This document shows positions 17,352 to 25,899 of a stretch of 64,000 bases of DNA, piece by piece. The stretch comes from JL08 sp963765555 (GTDB taxonomy: Bacteria; Pseudomonadota; Alphaproteobacteria; Rhodobacterales; Rhodobacteraceae): contig CAVXWX010000012.1 in assembly GCA_963765555.1 (NCBI GenBank), forward strand, positions 1-64,000. The letters run 5' to 3'. The first letter of the stretch is position 1. Every line of letters starts with the position of its first letter. Made by a program: the position numbers and the translations under genes. The notes below the pieces were generated by a model that made no database searches, was not told where the DNA came from, and saw only the letters and a list, made by a program, of their open reading frames with translations.

Positions 17352-19032
17352 GTGCAAACTCCATAGTTCCAGCGTTCTGCCCCAAAACAAGGACAAGGAT
17401 TTTGTCATTCCGTTGGAATCCGGTTGTTTCTTGCAGCGCCTTCAGAAATTCGTCTTCCAACGAGTCGGGCTCACAAAGCGCCTTGGTCGACACTTTGGTC
17501 ACCATCGACAATGCGTCGTCCTTTTGATCGTATTTGCCCAAAACACGGTTGCAATCTGCCTTTACGGCCAGATCACCGCCGTCCTGAAAGAAGATCGCGT
17601 AGCGTTGCGGATCCTCGACTGTCGTGGTGTGTCCACTGGCATCCGTCGCCGAAACCCAGACCCACCGGGTTCCCGTCAAAGACTGGGCAGCATCGGCGCG
17701 CTTTTCCAGAGCCCCAGATTCGGCAAGGGCCCCAAACACAAGGCTAGAACCTAGAGCTGCGAGGTTGCGCGCCGAATTCGTCCAGATTACCAGCGATATA
17801 TCCTGATCACGAAACAGACCGATGTCGGATTCATAGCCCAAGGTCTGTCCGCCATGCCCCCAGAAGCCGCCGATCTTTTCGCCGATCCCGATTCCATAAG
17901 TCTTGAAGCCGGCATCGGTCGCAACGCCTTGCATCATTGCCGAAAGCGTCGCCGGATCGTTGAAAAGCCTACCCGCCATCAGGCCGCGTATGAACAGGTC
18001 CATGTCTTTTGACGTCGATATGACACCACCTGCAGCCCAGGCCTGTGACATGTTCCAGTCAGTCGTATCCAAGTCGAAGGGCGGCTGATAGTAAGAGCGG
18101 GGCAAATTAAACTCCGGTCGCGGCACCTCGTTCCAAAGAAAGCTGTTCTGCATCCCCAGCGGTTCGAATATCCGGTCGAGAAACAGATCGCCCAAAGGCT
18201 TGCCGGTGTTCTTTTCAAGGATCATGCCGATCAGAATGTAGCCGGTATTGCTGTATGACCACTGGCCGTTCGCACCCGGATTGAAATTCGGCGCTCCGTT
18301 GTCCATCACAAAGCGGATCAACTCTTCAGGCGTATAGCTTCTGGCCAGAAGATCCTGATCAGAAAGCGCACCCTCCATGATACCCGGCACACCGTTCGGG
18401 GCGTCGTCGGTATAGCTGAAGACGCCCGAGGTGTGATTGGATAGTTGCCGGATTGTGATCACATCGCCGAAAGGAAGGGCGGCGGCGACCTCTGGCAAGT
18501 GCGCGACAAGATTATCGTCAAGCGAAAGTGCGCCTTCCTCGACAAGCTGAAGCAGAACGGTCGCGGTCATCATCTTCGAATTGCTGCCGATCTGAAACGG
18601 CCTGCCGCAGTCCAGAGGTGCATTCGTTGCGATATCTGCCGTGCCGGCGGAACGGTGGTAAGTCCAGTCTGGCGACCGGACGAACAATTCAGAGCCTGGC
18701 GCAAATCCCACTACTTCTGCTGATTCCGCGTCGCCGTCGATCACTGTCAGAAGGGTTAAATCGAGCTTGGCGGCAATTGCATCGGGAACTGCCTGATCTG
18801 TGACACAGGCGATTGGTGTTACTTGATCTGCTGCAACCGGACCGGGCGAAATAGCCAGAGTAATAAGGCAGAACAAGGCGGCGAAAGCCTTCTGGAGGGG
18901 AAAGGACACGTAAAATGGCCCGAAGCCAGGAATGCCTTTGCGGGCCGATAGTCCGCTGAAAAGATCAAGACCTGACGGCATAGGTGGCTTACAACATGGC
19001 GTCTTAAGGCGAAGAGTACCCGGATATTTCAT
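17335..19032 (-). CDS. Exported serine hydrolase: class C beta-lactamase-like domain fused to a META/HslJ-like domain
   Basis: This 565-residue protein has a signal peptide after a longer N-terminal lead (AFAALFCLITLAISPGPVAA), so a later start such as GTG near residue 42 is possible. The beta-lactamase/D,D-peptidase fold shows S150-x-x-K153 (SNSK), the second motif YSN in QWSYSNTGY, and the HxG equivalent in GHGGQTLGY. The last 115 residues start at LTGTRWVWVSA and contain FFQDGGDLAVKADCNRVLG, which matches META/HslJ-type domains. It could be a D,D-peptidase, esterase or beta-lactamase. The coupled SH3b gene suggests a cell-wall target. Confidence 0.83.
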   Translation of the reverse strand: MKYPGTLRLKTPCCKPPMPSGLDLFSGLSARKGIPGFGPFYVSFPLQKAFAALFCLITLAISPGPVAADQVTPIACVTDQAVPDAIAAKLDLTLLTVIDGDAESAEVVGFAPGSELFVRSPDWTYHRSAGTADIATNAPLDCGRPFQIGSNSKMMTATVLLQLVEEGALSLDDNLVAHLPEVAAALPFGDVITIRQLSNHTSGVFSYTDDAPNGVPGIMEGALSDQDLLARSYTPEELIRFVMDNGAPNFNPGANGQWSYSNTGYILIGMILEKNTGKPLGDLFLDRIFEPLGMQNSFLWNEVPRPEFNLPRSYYQPPFDLDTTDWNMSQAWAAGGVISTSKDMDLFIRGLMAGRLFNDPATLSAMMQGVATDAGFKTYGIGIGEKIGGFWGHGGQTLGYESDIGLFRDQDISLVIWTNSARNLAALGSSLVFGALAESGALEKRADAAQSLTGTRWVWVSATDASGHTTTVEDPQRYAIFFQDGGDLAVKADCNRVLGKYDQKDDALSMVTKVSTKALCEPDSLEDEFLKALQETTGFQRNDKILVLVLGQNAGTMEFAHDTTN

Positions 19033-19708
19033 GACAATGCCCTGCTCTTTCTGGTTGAAAAGTCACCCGCCGTACCTTCTGAAAACCCGCGCCAATCATC
19101 TACTGACCAACGCGGGTTCACGAGAAACGATATTCTACACGACGAGGTTGACGTGTTACTCTTTAAGATCAGTGGCATCACGATCATTGCATTTTGCCAC
19201 CGTATACGCCGACCGCTAAGACAGACGATTGGAACGCTCATAGTGTCCGGCATCATAGTTCTGGCCTCAGGCCAGGTTCGAAACCTGCCGTTCCGACAGT
19301 GTCTGAAGGTCTATGGTTTTTCCGATAGTAAATTTCGTTGTGCGCCAACGCTTCAATGCCTGGAACCGCCTGAACGCCGACCACGGTTTCCTCATCCTCT
19401 TCTGCCTTCGCGAGCAACGGTCCGGTCGCCACTACGAGAGCCGCAGTTGCTGTAACGGACGTCTTTCTCATGATGTTGCAACCCTAATTTCCACGAACTT
19501 CAGACGGCCAAATCCAAAAATAGTGTCCAGCTATCGAGTTATCTTCGACAAATTATCGTTTGATATGAGATATGTGTATCGCCGCCGGATTCGTCTGGCT
19601 ATCCGGATTGCGAAGTCGTTATCCAATAACCGAAACAGCAATCATTAATTTTCGGAAAGATCGAACTGAACACCGATCTGCTTCAGACTCTGTGGCATAT
19701 CAGTGTGC
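19033..19708. other. 676-bp gap with one possible small gene
   Basis: The region upstream of the serine hydrolase gene is AT-rich and carries one plausible small minus-strand gene (19253-19471). I found no clear terminator, repeat or promoter in the rest. Confidence 0.4.
19253..19471 (-). CDS. Possible small exported protein
   Basis: This 72-residue frame begins with a good signal peptide (KTSVTATAALVVATGPLLAKA) followed by an acidic stretch EEDEETVVG. AGGG lies about 10 nt upstream of ATG. The C-terminal part (VGTAGFEPG) has the look of translated T-loop-like DNA, and no tRNA can be folded here, so the tail may not be selected. Treat it as tentative. Confidence 0.35.
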   Translation of the reverse strand: MRKTSVTATAALVVATGPLLAKAEEDEETVVGVQAVPGIEALAHNEIYYRKNHRPSDTVGTAGFEPGLRPEL

Positions 19709-20650
19709 CTAGGGCACCAGATCAAGCCGTTTCAAGGCGGTGGAACCACTGCCGACCTGCGTTGGCAATTTGGTCCAGTCAATCGAAGAAGAGAACGCGT
19801 TTCCCGTAAAAGCGGTAATGTCAATTTTACCCTGTGCAGAAATTTCCAGAAGCGTGATCGCATGCACGCTCCGGGCAGTTGTGCCAAGCAACCGGCGCGG
19901 CCCACCCCCCAGACAAGCCTGACTAACAAAGACCGTGTCATCCTTCCAACCGGGATAGAACGCATGATGATGGCCCGACAAGTGCAGATCAAGATCGATG
20001 GACCGGAAGACATTCTGAAGTTCTGTGTCACCGATAATTTCTGTTTCCCGCCCGATGGCGAAGGGCCAAAGCGGCAAATGACTGAATGCGATCAGTGTTT
20101 CGTCGCGTTTGGCTAGGGCGCGCAGTCGCTTTGACTGCCCGCCTCGAAGGGGTCCAATGACAGTTGCGTCCAAGGATACGAATGTAACATTTTTCATCCT
20201 GAATGCGTAAAAAAAAGGATAGTCGGCATCATCTATGTAATCGACCGCCGGTTTCCTTGCGCGCCATTGTGCGGCAAAAATTCTGCGTTCGCCTTCAAAG
20301 CCACCATAAGCAGACGCGTCATGGTTGCCGGGTGTGACCAACAGGGGAATCCCGGCAACGCGCAGCGGATCGGTGACCTTGGCGTGAAACGACTTCCACA
20401 TCGCATTCACCTGTGTTTCGCTTAACACCGGGCGGCGCTGTCCTGCCACCATGTCGCCCGTGGCTACCACCAAATCCGGGTCCAGCTTGATGATGCGCTC
20501 GATTGCTGCGCTGACGCGAGGGTTGTACTTTGTCGAACCGTAAGAGCCGTTCAGATCGGAAATCACCACGACCCGCAAGGGCTGGGCAAAGGCCGACCCA
20601 GCAACGAGCAGCAGCAGAAGAGCCGCGCCCAGAAACGATTTAACTGCCAT
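19709..20650 (-). CDS. Exported calcineurin-like metallophosphoesterase
   Basis: This 313-residue protein has a signal peptide ending at GSAFAQ. The metallophosphoesterase motifs appear in order: SDLNG (D32; the usual DxH is DxN here), GDMV (65-68), GNHD (108-111), an FSHLP His, and GHHHAFYPG for the last metal site. Family members hydrolyse phosphomonoesters, diesters or nucleotides. Being periplasmic, it could act on phosphoproteins or phosphorylated glycans. The start ATG 20650 lies inside the end of the kinase-like gene (11-bp overlap), so the two are co-translated. Last gene of a five-gene operon. Confidence 0.85.
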   Translation of the reverse strand: MAVKSFLGAALLLLLVAGSAFAQPLRVVVISDLNGSYGSTKYNPRVSAAIERIIKLDPDLVVATGDMVAGQRRPVLSETQVNAMWKSFHAKVTDPLRVAGIPLLVTPGNHDASAYGGFEGERRIFAAQWRARKPAVDYIDDADYPFFYAFRMKNVTFVSLDATVIGPLRGGQSKRLRALAKRDETLIAFSHLPLWPFAIGRETEIIGDTELQNVFRSIDLDLHLSGHHHAFYPGWKDDTVFVSQACLGGGPRRLLGTTARSVHAITLLEISAQGKIDITAFTGNAFSSSIDWTKLPTQVGSGSTALKRLDLVP

Positions 20651-22073
20651 CACAAGCAATTTCCTTTGCAGCGACACGTCCGGTTTCGAAAAACTCCTTT
20701 GGTTCAAGATCAAAGCTCAACAGCCCCTGTTCGCAACTTACGCGCAATATCCCGGTCGCCAGCGCCGTGTTCGTCACAACCTGCGCGACTTCACGCTCGC
20801 TTAAGCCAAATGACGTTGCCAGCCATTGCCCGATCGGGCCCTCACCCTGCAAATCCGAGTTCAACGCAATCAACTTGCGATAGGTCCCCGCATTCAGGTG
20901 ACGAAGCTTCTCCAGCATCTGTGTGCTCTTGGCGAAATTCGCGTATTGCACACGCCCGCCGGCGTCATTGTCATTCAGGTTGGTGCGGCGTAGCAGAATG
21001 GCATCCGCAGGCACTGATCCGTCGCCGGGTTCGTGGTGTTTTGCCTTCTTGTGCTTAAGCTTGCCGCCTTCAAGCCAATAGTAGTAGGGCGTGAAATCGA
21101 TGTTTCCCACGCGGTCCTGCTGGCTGAAGATGAAATCCAGAAGGACGATTTCCGAAAGCTCAGTCATCCAGAAAACCATCTGTTGTGGCGTCACGGACGC
21201 GCCCATATCCTTTGCGATCTGCCGATCCTTTCGACCCTCGTTCAGCCCGTGTTCAATCGCTTCCGCCAGTGCCTTGTCCGAGCGCAGGGCTAGAAAGGCC
21301 GGTGTTTTCTGGAAGTCTTCATTCTGTCCCTTGCCCCATCCCGAGACGCGCGTCCCGTTGATCTCAGACCCGTAGCGGTGCCCCGGGCTGCTGGTCAGCA
21401 CGCCGAATATCTGGCTGCGATCCGCTGTAAACAAGTCATCGGTCGGCTGATAGCTGCGCGGGTTTTCCTCGGCGGCAACCAACGCTGCCCACCCGGCATG
21501 GTTCATGCGTCCACCGTGTTTTCCCCCGGAAAGGGATAGACCCGAACGCGCGACATCGCCCAGATGTGCTTTGGCGTCAATCGACCGCCAGACCGTGACC
21601 GGCACCTTGACCGTCATGTCGAAATAGCGCGAGAAATGGTAATACAGCAGCGGAGAGGGCGAAAACGTGCCGCTGGTCCCCTTGGCATTCATGGTCGGCT
21701 TGAACTTGGCCAGCGTATCCTTCGCCAGGCGGTCGGCGGACTTGCCCTCCTTGCAGGCATTGCGCTCGAACTCCACTCGGTTCCCGGCATAGGGTCCTTC
21801 GCTGATGTCGTGAACCATCGTTCCCGGACTGGTACTCCAGGTCTTAGGGCACAAGGCGGTATCGGCGGCATAAAGATCAATCGCACAATAGGCCGCTTCC
21901 TGTTCGAGATCGTCGTTGTCATACACACCACCCGGAACAGGCGGAATCCGGACACAGCGCTCGGTAATGCCGTTCGGACTGCCAAAGGTTGTCTCGGTAC
22001 CGCGAACGGCGTCCGACGCAAGAGCCGGAGCGGCAATTATGATAAGGGTCAAGGCAAGACTTGGTTTCATCAT
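20640..22073 (-). CDS. Exported FAM20C-like (secretory-kinase-fold) protein
   Basis: This 477-residue protein has a signal peptide ending near ALAS. Motifs match the FAM20/secretory kinase fold in order. LAKFKPTM (K125) resembles the ATP-binding ALFKPM of FAM20C, and YYHFSRYFDMTVKVPVTVWR resembles AFHLDRIL-x-RRVPPVAGR. LLDFIFSQQDRVGN (D320) corresponds to the catalytic FDFLMGNMDRHH. NLNDNDAGG (D368/D370) corresponds to the metal-binding HLDNGRGFG, and KLRHLNAGTYRKLIAL to the CCRIRKSTYLRLQLL helix. The Glu expected before the helix after FKP is not obvious. I infer an exported phosphotransferase or a related pseudo-enzyme. The operon also encodes two phosphatase-like proteins. Confidence 0.7.
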   Translation of the reverse strand: MMKPSLALTLIIIAAPALASDAVRGTETTFGSPNGITERCVRIPPVPGGVYDNDDLEQEAAYCAIDLYAADTALCPKTWSTSPGTMVHDISEGPYAGNRVEFERNACKEGKSADRLAKDTLAKFKPTMNAKGTSGTFSPSPLLYYHFSRYFDMTVKVPVTVWRSIDAKAHLGDVARSGLSLSGGKHGGRMNHAGWAALVAAEENPRSYQPTDDLFTADRSQIFGVLTSSPGHRYGSEINGTRVSGWGKGQNEDFQKTPAFLALRSDKALAEAIEHGLNEGRKDRQIAKDMGASVTPQQMVFWMTELSEIVLLDFIFSQQDRVGNIDFTPYYYWLEGGKLKHKKAKHHEPGDGSVPADAILLRRTNLNDNDAGGRVQYANFAKSTQMLEKLRHLNAGTYRKLIALNSDLQGEGPIGQWLATSFGLSEREVAQVVTNTALATGILRVSCEQGLLSFDLEPKEFFETGRVAAKEIACDGS

Positions 22074-22078
22074 CGCGT

Positions 22079-22744
22079 TCATTTCGGGCACACCGCTGCT
22101 TGCTGCGCGGCCGAGACCGTTAGCGCCGGATCAAGTTTGAACTTGTCGAACTTGCTGTTGATCCAGGCATCGCAGCCCCCAGAACAAGGCGCACCATTGC
22201 GGGCCTCGTTCCAATAGGCCTTTGCCCGCGCCTCGGACCAGCCGCAGAATTGCACCAGCGCCATCGCCGAGAGCGCGCCAGAGGCATGTACGCCCCACAT
22301 GCAATGCACCAGCACCGGCCCGCCGCCCCCAGTGATCCGGTCATGAACAGACTTCATGACGGCGGATGGGCGGGAAGAGCGCGCCGACTGATAGTCGAGC
22401 GCGCCGGATCCGCAGGACGTCGTGCCGTAGTCCGTGTTCTTTCCAAAATCCGCATAGTAAGCCCTTGAAAAGCCCGCCTCGCACAGCTGGGTTCGCTGCG
22501 ACGAAGACAGGCCGGTTCGGGATTTGTCACCCCCTTTGAAACCCGCACGGTAAAGGACGCCGGTCAGGACTGGCCGCACAAAGGCCAGACCTTCAGCAGG
22601 CGTCGCACCCGACCGCGCGAGCATCTGCTTCTCGGAAGGCCCCCCCGATCTGGTCGTGAAATCCTCGGCCGCCGCCTGCATCCCCAACACGGCCATGAAT
22701 ATTGCAGCCACAAAGCGCGCCGCTGTTTGAGTTGATTTCGTCAT
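22079..22744 (-). CDS. Exported dual-specificity-phosphatase-like protein with an altered P-loop
   Basis: This 221-residue protein starts at ATG 22744 (GGAGG upstream) with a signal peptide ending near QAAA. Residues 50-160 follow the cysteine-phosphatase layout: VLYRAGF early, then VLVHCMWGVHASG (Cys148). The canonical P-loop is HCxxGxxR[ST]. Here the Arg position is Ala154, while Cys, Gly and Ser are kept. The enzyme may therefore be a phospho-binding pseudophosphatase or use another residue. Several Cys in the C-terminal half (CSGGCDAW) may form disulfides. It lies just upstream of the kinase-like gene, and the two reading frames nearly touch. Confidence 0.72.
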   Translation of the reverse strand: MTKSTQTAARFVAAIFMAVLGMQAAAEDFTTRSGGPSEKQMLARSGATPAEGLAFVRPVLTGVLYRAGFKGGDKSRTGLSSSQRTQLCEAGFSRAYYADFGKNTDYGTTSCGSGALDYQSARSSRPSAVMKSVHDRITGGGGPVLVHCMWGVHASGALSAMALVQFCGWSEARAKAYWNEARNGAPCSGGCDAWINSKFDKFKLDPALTVSAAQQAAVCPK

Positions 22745-22798
22745 TGTTCGGTCCTCCGTTCGAAGTATGAGAGGCGGCACCCGATGTGCGCGCCGGAT

Positions 22799-23698
22799 TT
22801 AGTCTATTCGATAGGTCAGTAGGCGAGAGTCCTTGCCGTCATCGGTGACGATAAAGATGGTCTGCCCATCAGAGCTGAGCGCTACGCCTTCGGCATTCGA
22901 GACACGGCGTGGATGCCCCCGGGCCTCATCCACTAGCACCCAGCCCTGTGCCTGCATCCTGTCGATGTCAAAGAAAAATAACGCCTTTCCGGTATCGCTG
23001 GTTATCCAAAGTCCCCGCCGCCCTGCGTCCCAGGCGAGGCCCGACACATCCAGATGATCGTCTTCCGCCTTGTCCGATGCAAACCCGGCAGATCCGGTCA
23101 ACGCAATGACCTGCCGCACCTGCGCAAGATCCGGCGATATTGCAATCAAAAGTCTCGGGCGGCGTTCCTTCAAGACGTAGACGATACCGGTCTCGGGATC
23201 GACGCTGATCCCCTCCAATCCGTCCTTGGTATCATTGGCGGAAAAATAGGGAGCGAGACCGGATGCCCCGCTCATCGACAAAAGCGAATGACGGGTCAAA
23301 TGGCCTGCATTCGAAAAAGCCAGCACTTCGTTCGTGTCTTCACGCACGGCAAGAATACGTCCACCGCCGACATCAAGGGCCACCCCTTCAAGCTCCGGTT
23401 CGGCGTCAAGCGACGATTTCCGTTTTACATGACCCGCCTCATCAAGTCGAAAAAGCCGCGCTGTACTGTCGCTGACAGCCCAGAACCCACCGTCAATTGC
23501 CAGACTGAGGCCCGAAACCTCGGTGAAGCCATGGCCACGATCCGCGATCTTTTCAGAGCTTTCAAATCTTATCTGGATACTTTCGGATGATCCGGACGCA
23601 GTACAACCAAAGAAAACCGCACTGAGAATCGCCGCGACCTCCACCGCAGACCGCGTTCTGCGCGTCCAAAGTACGGTCAAGGGTTCTCCTGTACTCAT
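22799..23698 (-). CDS. SdiA-regulated / phytase-esterase-like beta-propeller protein
   Basis: This 299-residue protein starts at ATG 23698, sharing one base with the previous stop. It has a hydrophobic leader with a lipobox-like FFGC. The rest is a run of beta-propeller blades with phrases such as EVSGLSLAIDGGFWAVSD, ELEGVALDVGGGRILAVRED, GLEGISVDPETGIVYVLKE and NAEGVALSSDGQTIFIVTDD. These are typical of SdiA-regulated and esterase-like-activity-of-phytase domains. The Glu-Gly pairs at blade starts probably bind calcium. Likely periplasmic. It may bind or hydrolyse a phosphorylated ligand, an inference from the operon. Confidence 0.78.
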   Translation of the reverse strand: MSTGEPLTVLWTRRTRSAVEVAAILSAVFFGCTASGSSESIQIRFESSEKIADRGHGFTEVSGLSLAIDGGFWAVSDSTARLFRLDEAGHVKRKSSLDAEPELEGVALDVGGGRILAVREDTNEVLAFSNAGHLTRHSLLSMSGASGLAPYFSANDTKDGLEGISVDPETGIVYVLKERRPRLLIAISPDLAQVRQVIALTGSAGFASDKAEDDHLDVSGLAWDAGRRGLWITSDTGKALFFFDIDRMQAQGWVLVDEARGHPRRVSNAEGVALSSDGQTIFIVTDDGKDSRLLTYRID

Positions 23699-24507
23699 CA
23701 ATCCACATGCCAATCGGAAATCCCGGTGGCGCCTTTTGTCACCAGTTCCGCCATCTCGCGTTCGAGCGTGGAGCGTTGTTGCCCGCGCGGACCAGACACG
23801 ACATAGCTTACAATCGGTTTGAACTTGCTCTTGCTCATCGAAACGGTCTTGAACCCGCGTTCCGCAAGAAGTTCGCGCAGTGCTCGCATGGCATCGGGGG
23901 CAGCCTGCTCTTCAGAGAACTTGACCTCAAGCTCGAAATTGACCGGGCCGCCAAATGCATAGATCACAATCCACGCGCTGGCCGATGTGATCAGGGCAAC
24001 GACGGGCAGATCAAGCCCGACACAAAGCCCGATCAGTGTAACGAGAATGAGGCGCATCGTATCGGCCGCGCCGCCGTCGGACTTGAAGCGCAGCAAACCG
24101 CCAAGACCAAACAGCACAAAGCCGATCAGATAACCGTGATGCATAATCAGGAAACCTACGACCATACCGATAAGGCCATAGACGAACAGATCGCGCGGAG
24201 CATCGAAATCCGCCTTGACCCGGCGCGAGGCGAGATGCACGGGATGATAGGCGATTATGGCGGCCATCGCGGTCGTTTCGATCAGCGCCAATGCGAATTG
24301 CCAGAGCTCTTCAGGATTGAAAATCTGATTCCACCCTCGCCCGCGGACATCGATTTCCTGAAGCGCGGCCCCCGCTTCGCCAATGATCTGCGCATGAGCG
24401 GCACCTGTTGCGACACAAAGGCACGCAATGACGAGAGTTGCCAGTAATCCTTTGGAAACAGTGGGATGCGTGATCAATGTTTTGTATTCCTTCTTATGGT
24501 GCCTCAC
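23698..24507 (-). CDS. DUF4956-like integral membrane protein
   Basis: This protein has up to 269 residues, a signal or first helix, then four or five membrane helices (residues 70-190; FGLGGLLRFKSDGGAADTMR between helices). A cytosolic-type alpha/beta domain of about 80 residues follows (LEVKFSEEQAAPDAMRALRE). This resembles DUF4956/MgtC-type proteins, which in other bacteria occur beside VTC polyphosphate polymerases and CotH-type kinases. The GTG at 24507 has no good ribosome site; TTG 24477 has AAGGA upstream and is a good alternative. First gene of the five-gene operon. Confidence 0.65.
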   Translation of the reverse strand: MRHHKKEYKTLITHPTVSKGLLATLVIACLCVATGAAHAQIIGEAGAALQEIDVRGRGWNQIFNPEELWQFALALIETTAMAAIIAYHPVHLASRRVKADFDAPRDLFVYGLIGMVVGFLIMHHGYLIGFVLFGLGGLLRFKSDGGAADTMRLILVTLIGLCVGLDLPVVALITSASAWIVIYAFGGPVNFELEVKFSEEQAAPDAMRALRELLAERGFKTVSMSKSKFKPIVSYVVSGPRGQQRSTLEREMAELVTKGATGISDWHVD

Positions 24508-24608
24508 GCTGGTTGGCCCTTCTGGCAGCGATACACTAGCAAAACGTAGCGCCTGATCGGGTGTTGTGGAACCCCTCTTGCGGCAAGGGACGGCCTACAG
24601 CCACATCA

Positions 24609-25340
24609 TCATGATGCTATCTTCATCGTCGTCCAAACCAGAGCCAACAGTATGGGCTGATGCAGCAAGTAGATGGCCAAACTATTCCGGCCGAGCCAAG
24701 AAACGGCATAAACGGGAAACCATTGCGGCCACGCGGGTTCCAACCGCCGCAAATCAACAATCCGGGCAAAAGCGATACCGAAGAGGAACGGGGCGAACCA
24801 TGGCACCAGCGGAATGAAATCCAACGAAGCACGCACCTGTGCCCCCAAACCGGTCCACGCCAACCAGGGGGCGGTGAACACATCCCGCCCTACACTTGCA
24901 TCTGCAATCAGGACCAATACCGCTGCAACAGCGGATACCCAGGCAGGCAAGAAAAGGAACGGAAGACCCAAAAGGCTCGCGGCAGCAATCGCGTGTAAAA
25001 TGCCAAAATAGATGAACCGCGATGGTATAGCGGCGTAAGTCACCAGAGAAATCAGGCACGCGGCACCTGCAATAAGAAGGAACCGCCGAAACCATGCTCT
25101 GCTGCGGAAACCATGCTCATTGGCCAGAACAAGGCTAATGCCAGATAAGAACAGAAAGCTCGCGGCGATGCCGCGCGCGTAAAGCGCCCAACCCCCAGTC
25201 AGGGTGGTTCCAGACGCGATCAATCCGAAAAGCTCTAAATCTCTTGCAAAGTGGAACACGACCATCTGCGACAGCGCGATTGCGCGGGCAAGGTCAAGAA
25301 GACATAACCTTCCGCTGTCGCGTCCATCGGCAAAGCACAT
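24609..25340 (-). CDS. DUF1624 / heparan-alpha-glucosaminide N-acetyltransferase-like membrane protein
   Basis: This 243-residue membrane protein has about seven helices. It opens with RLCLLDLARAIALSQMVVFHFARDL, the typical first helix of DUF1624/acyltransferase-3-like proteins with an Asp and a membrane His. It ends WLGRNSLAIYLLHQPILLAL, the conserved last helix. Relatives move acetyl or other acyl groups across the membrane onto sugars. ATG 25340 is chosen for its match to the family start; a TTG at 25415 extends the frame. Not part of the overlapping five-gene operon (102-bp gap). Confidence 0.75.
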   Translation of the reverse strand: MCFADGRDSGRLCLLDLARAIALSQMVVFHFARDLELFGLIASGTTLTGGWALYARGIAASFLFLSGISLVLANEHGFRSRAWFRRFLLIAGAACLISLVTYAAIPSRFIYFGILHAIAAASLLGLPFLFLPAWVSAVAAVLVLIADASVGRDVFTAPWLAWTGLGAQVRASLDFIPLVPWFAPFLFGIAFARIVDLRRLEPAWPQWFPVYAVSWLGRNSLAIYLLHQPILLALVWTTMKIAS

Positions 25341-25369
25341 CTCAGCACGCGCGGAGGACTGGCCAGAGA

Positions 25370-25552
25370 TCAAGACGCGGACACCTCTTGAAGTTTTCCC
25401 ACGACGCTTCCGCAATCGACCATAACACTTATGACCTTGTCCAAGTCACGGGGACTCGAAACACTGGAAGGATCAGCCGCCGAGACCATCAAAAATCCTG
25501 TACGGCCTGAACAGTCGAAAAGAACCCCGGCGACATACCATCCTGCATCCAC
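25370..25552 (-). CDS. Possible small gene before the DUF1624 gene
   Basis: This 60-codon frame from GTG 25552 has coding-like composition (DSSGRT-type polar strands, RDLDKVISVMVDCGSVVGKL) and ends inside the upstream extension of the DUF1624 frame. There is no clear ribosome site and no recognisable family. It could be the tail of a lost gene. Confidence 0.3.
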   Translation of the reverse strand: MDAGWYVAGVLFDCSGRTGFLMVSAADPSSVSSPRDLDKVISVMVDCGSVVGKLQEVSAS

Positions 25553-25596
25553 CGCTTTCAGCCGATCGGGCGGAAAGCGGTGGCTTCATTTGCAGT

Positions 25597-25899
25597 TTAC
25601 AGAGTTCCTTCATTCGTCAGAGACGAGATGTCTGCCGTCGTTCCATCGCTGTAGCCGATGCAACGCCAAGGCGCCCTGTCGGGGCCAACGCCGACAATCA
25701 CTTCTGTACCCGCTTGCGAGAAGCTGGAAGACAAAAGAGCCACCTCAGGGTTGTTCGTGACCTGAGTAACATCGCGGAGACAGCCCTGTTCGGCCAGACT
25801 TGGCGTGGCTGACTGCGAACCGCTTCCGGAATCTTCGACGCAAGCAACCAGCCCGGTCAGTGCCAGTCCGGCAAGTATCGGCTTTAATGATGTTTTCAT
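25597..25899 (-). CDS. Small lipoprotein of the CVE-x-GS group
   Basis: This 100-residue protein starts at ATG 25899 with GAGGAAAAAGAAC upstream. The lipobox is LTGLVAC, and the mature protein begins CVEDSGSGSQS. The body (AEQGCLRDVTQVTNN, SSSFSQAGTEVIVGVGP, WRCIGYSDGT) aligns without gaps over most of its length with the 8242 lipoprotein, which lies 17 kb away. Two conserved Cys and the W-x-C motif suggest a small disulfide-bonded domain. Function unknown. Confidence 0.8.
   Translation of the reverse strand: MKTSLKPILAGLALTGLVACVEDSGSGSQSATPSLAEQGCLRDVTQVTNNPEVALLSSSFSQAGTEVIVGVGPDRAPWRCIGYSDGTTADISSLTNEGTL

Noticed and set aside
19253..19290. T-loop-like sequence (GGTTTCGAACCTG) suggesting a tRNA or att remnant
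   Set aside because: The flanking acceptor and anticodon parts are absent, and the stem has mismatches; not enough for a tRNA or att call.
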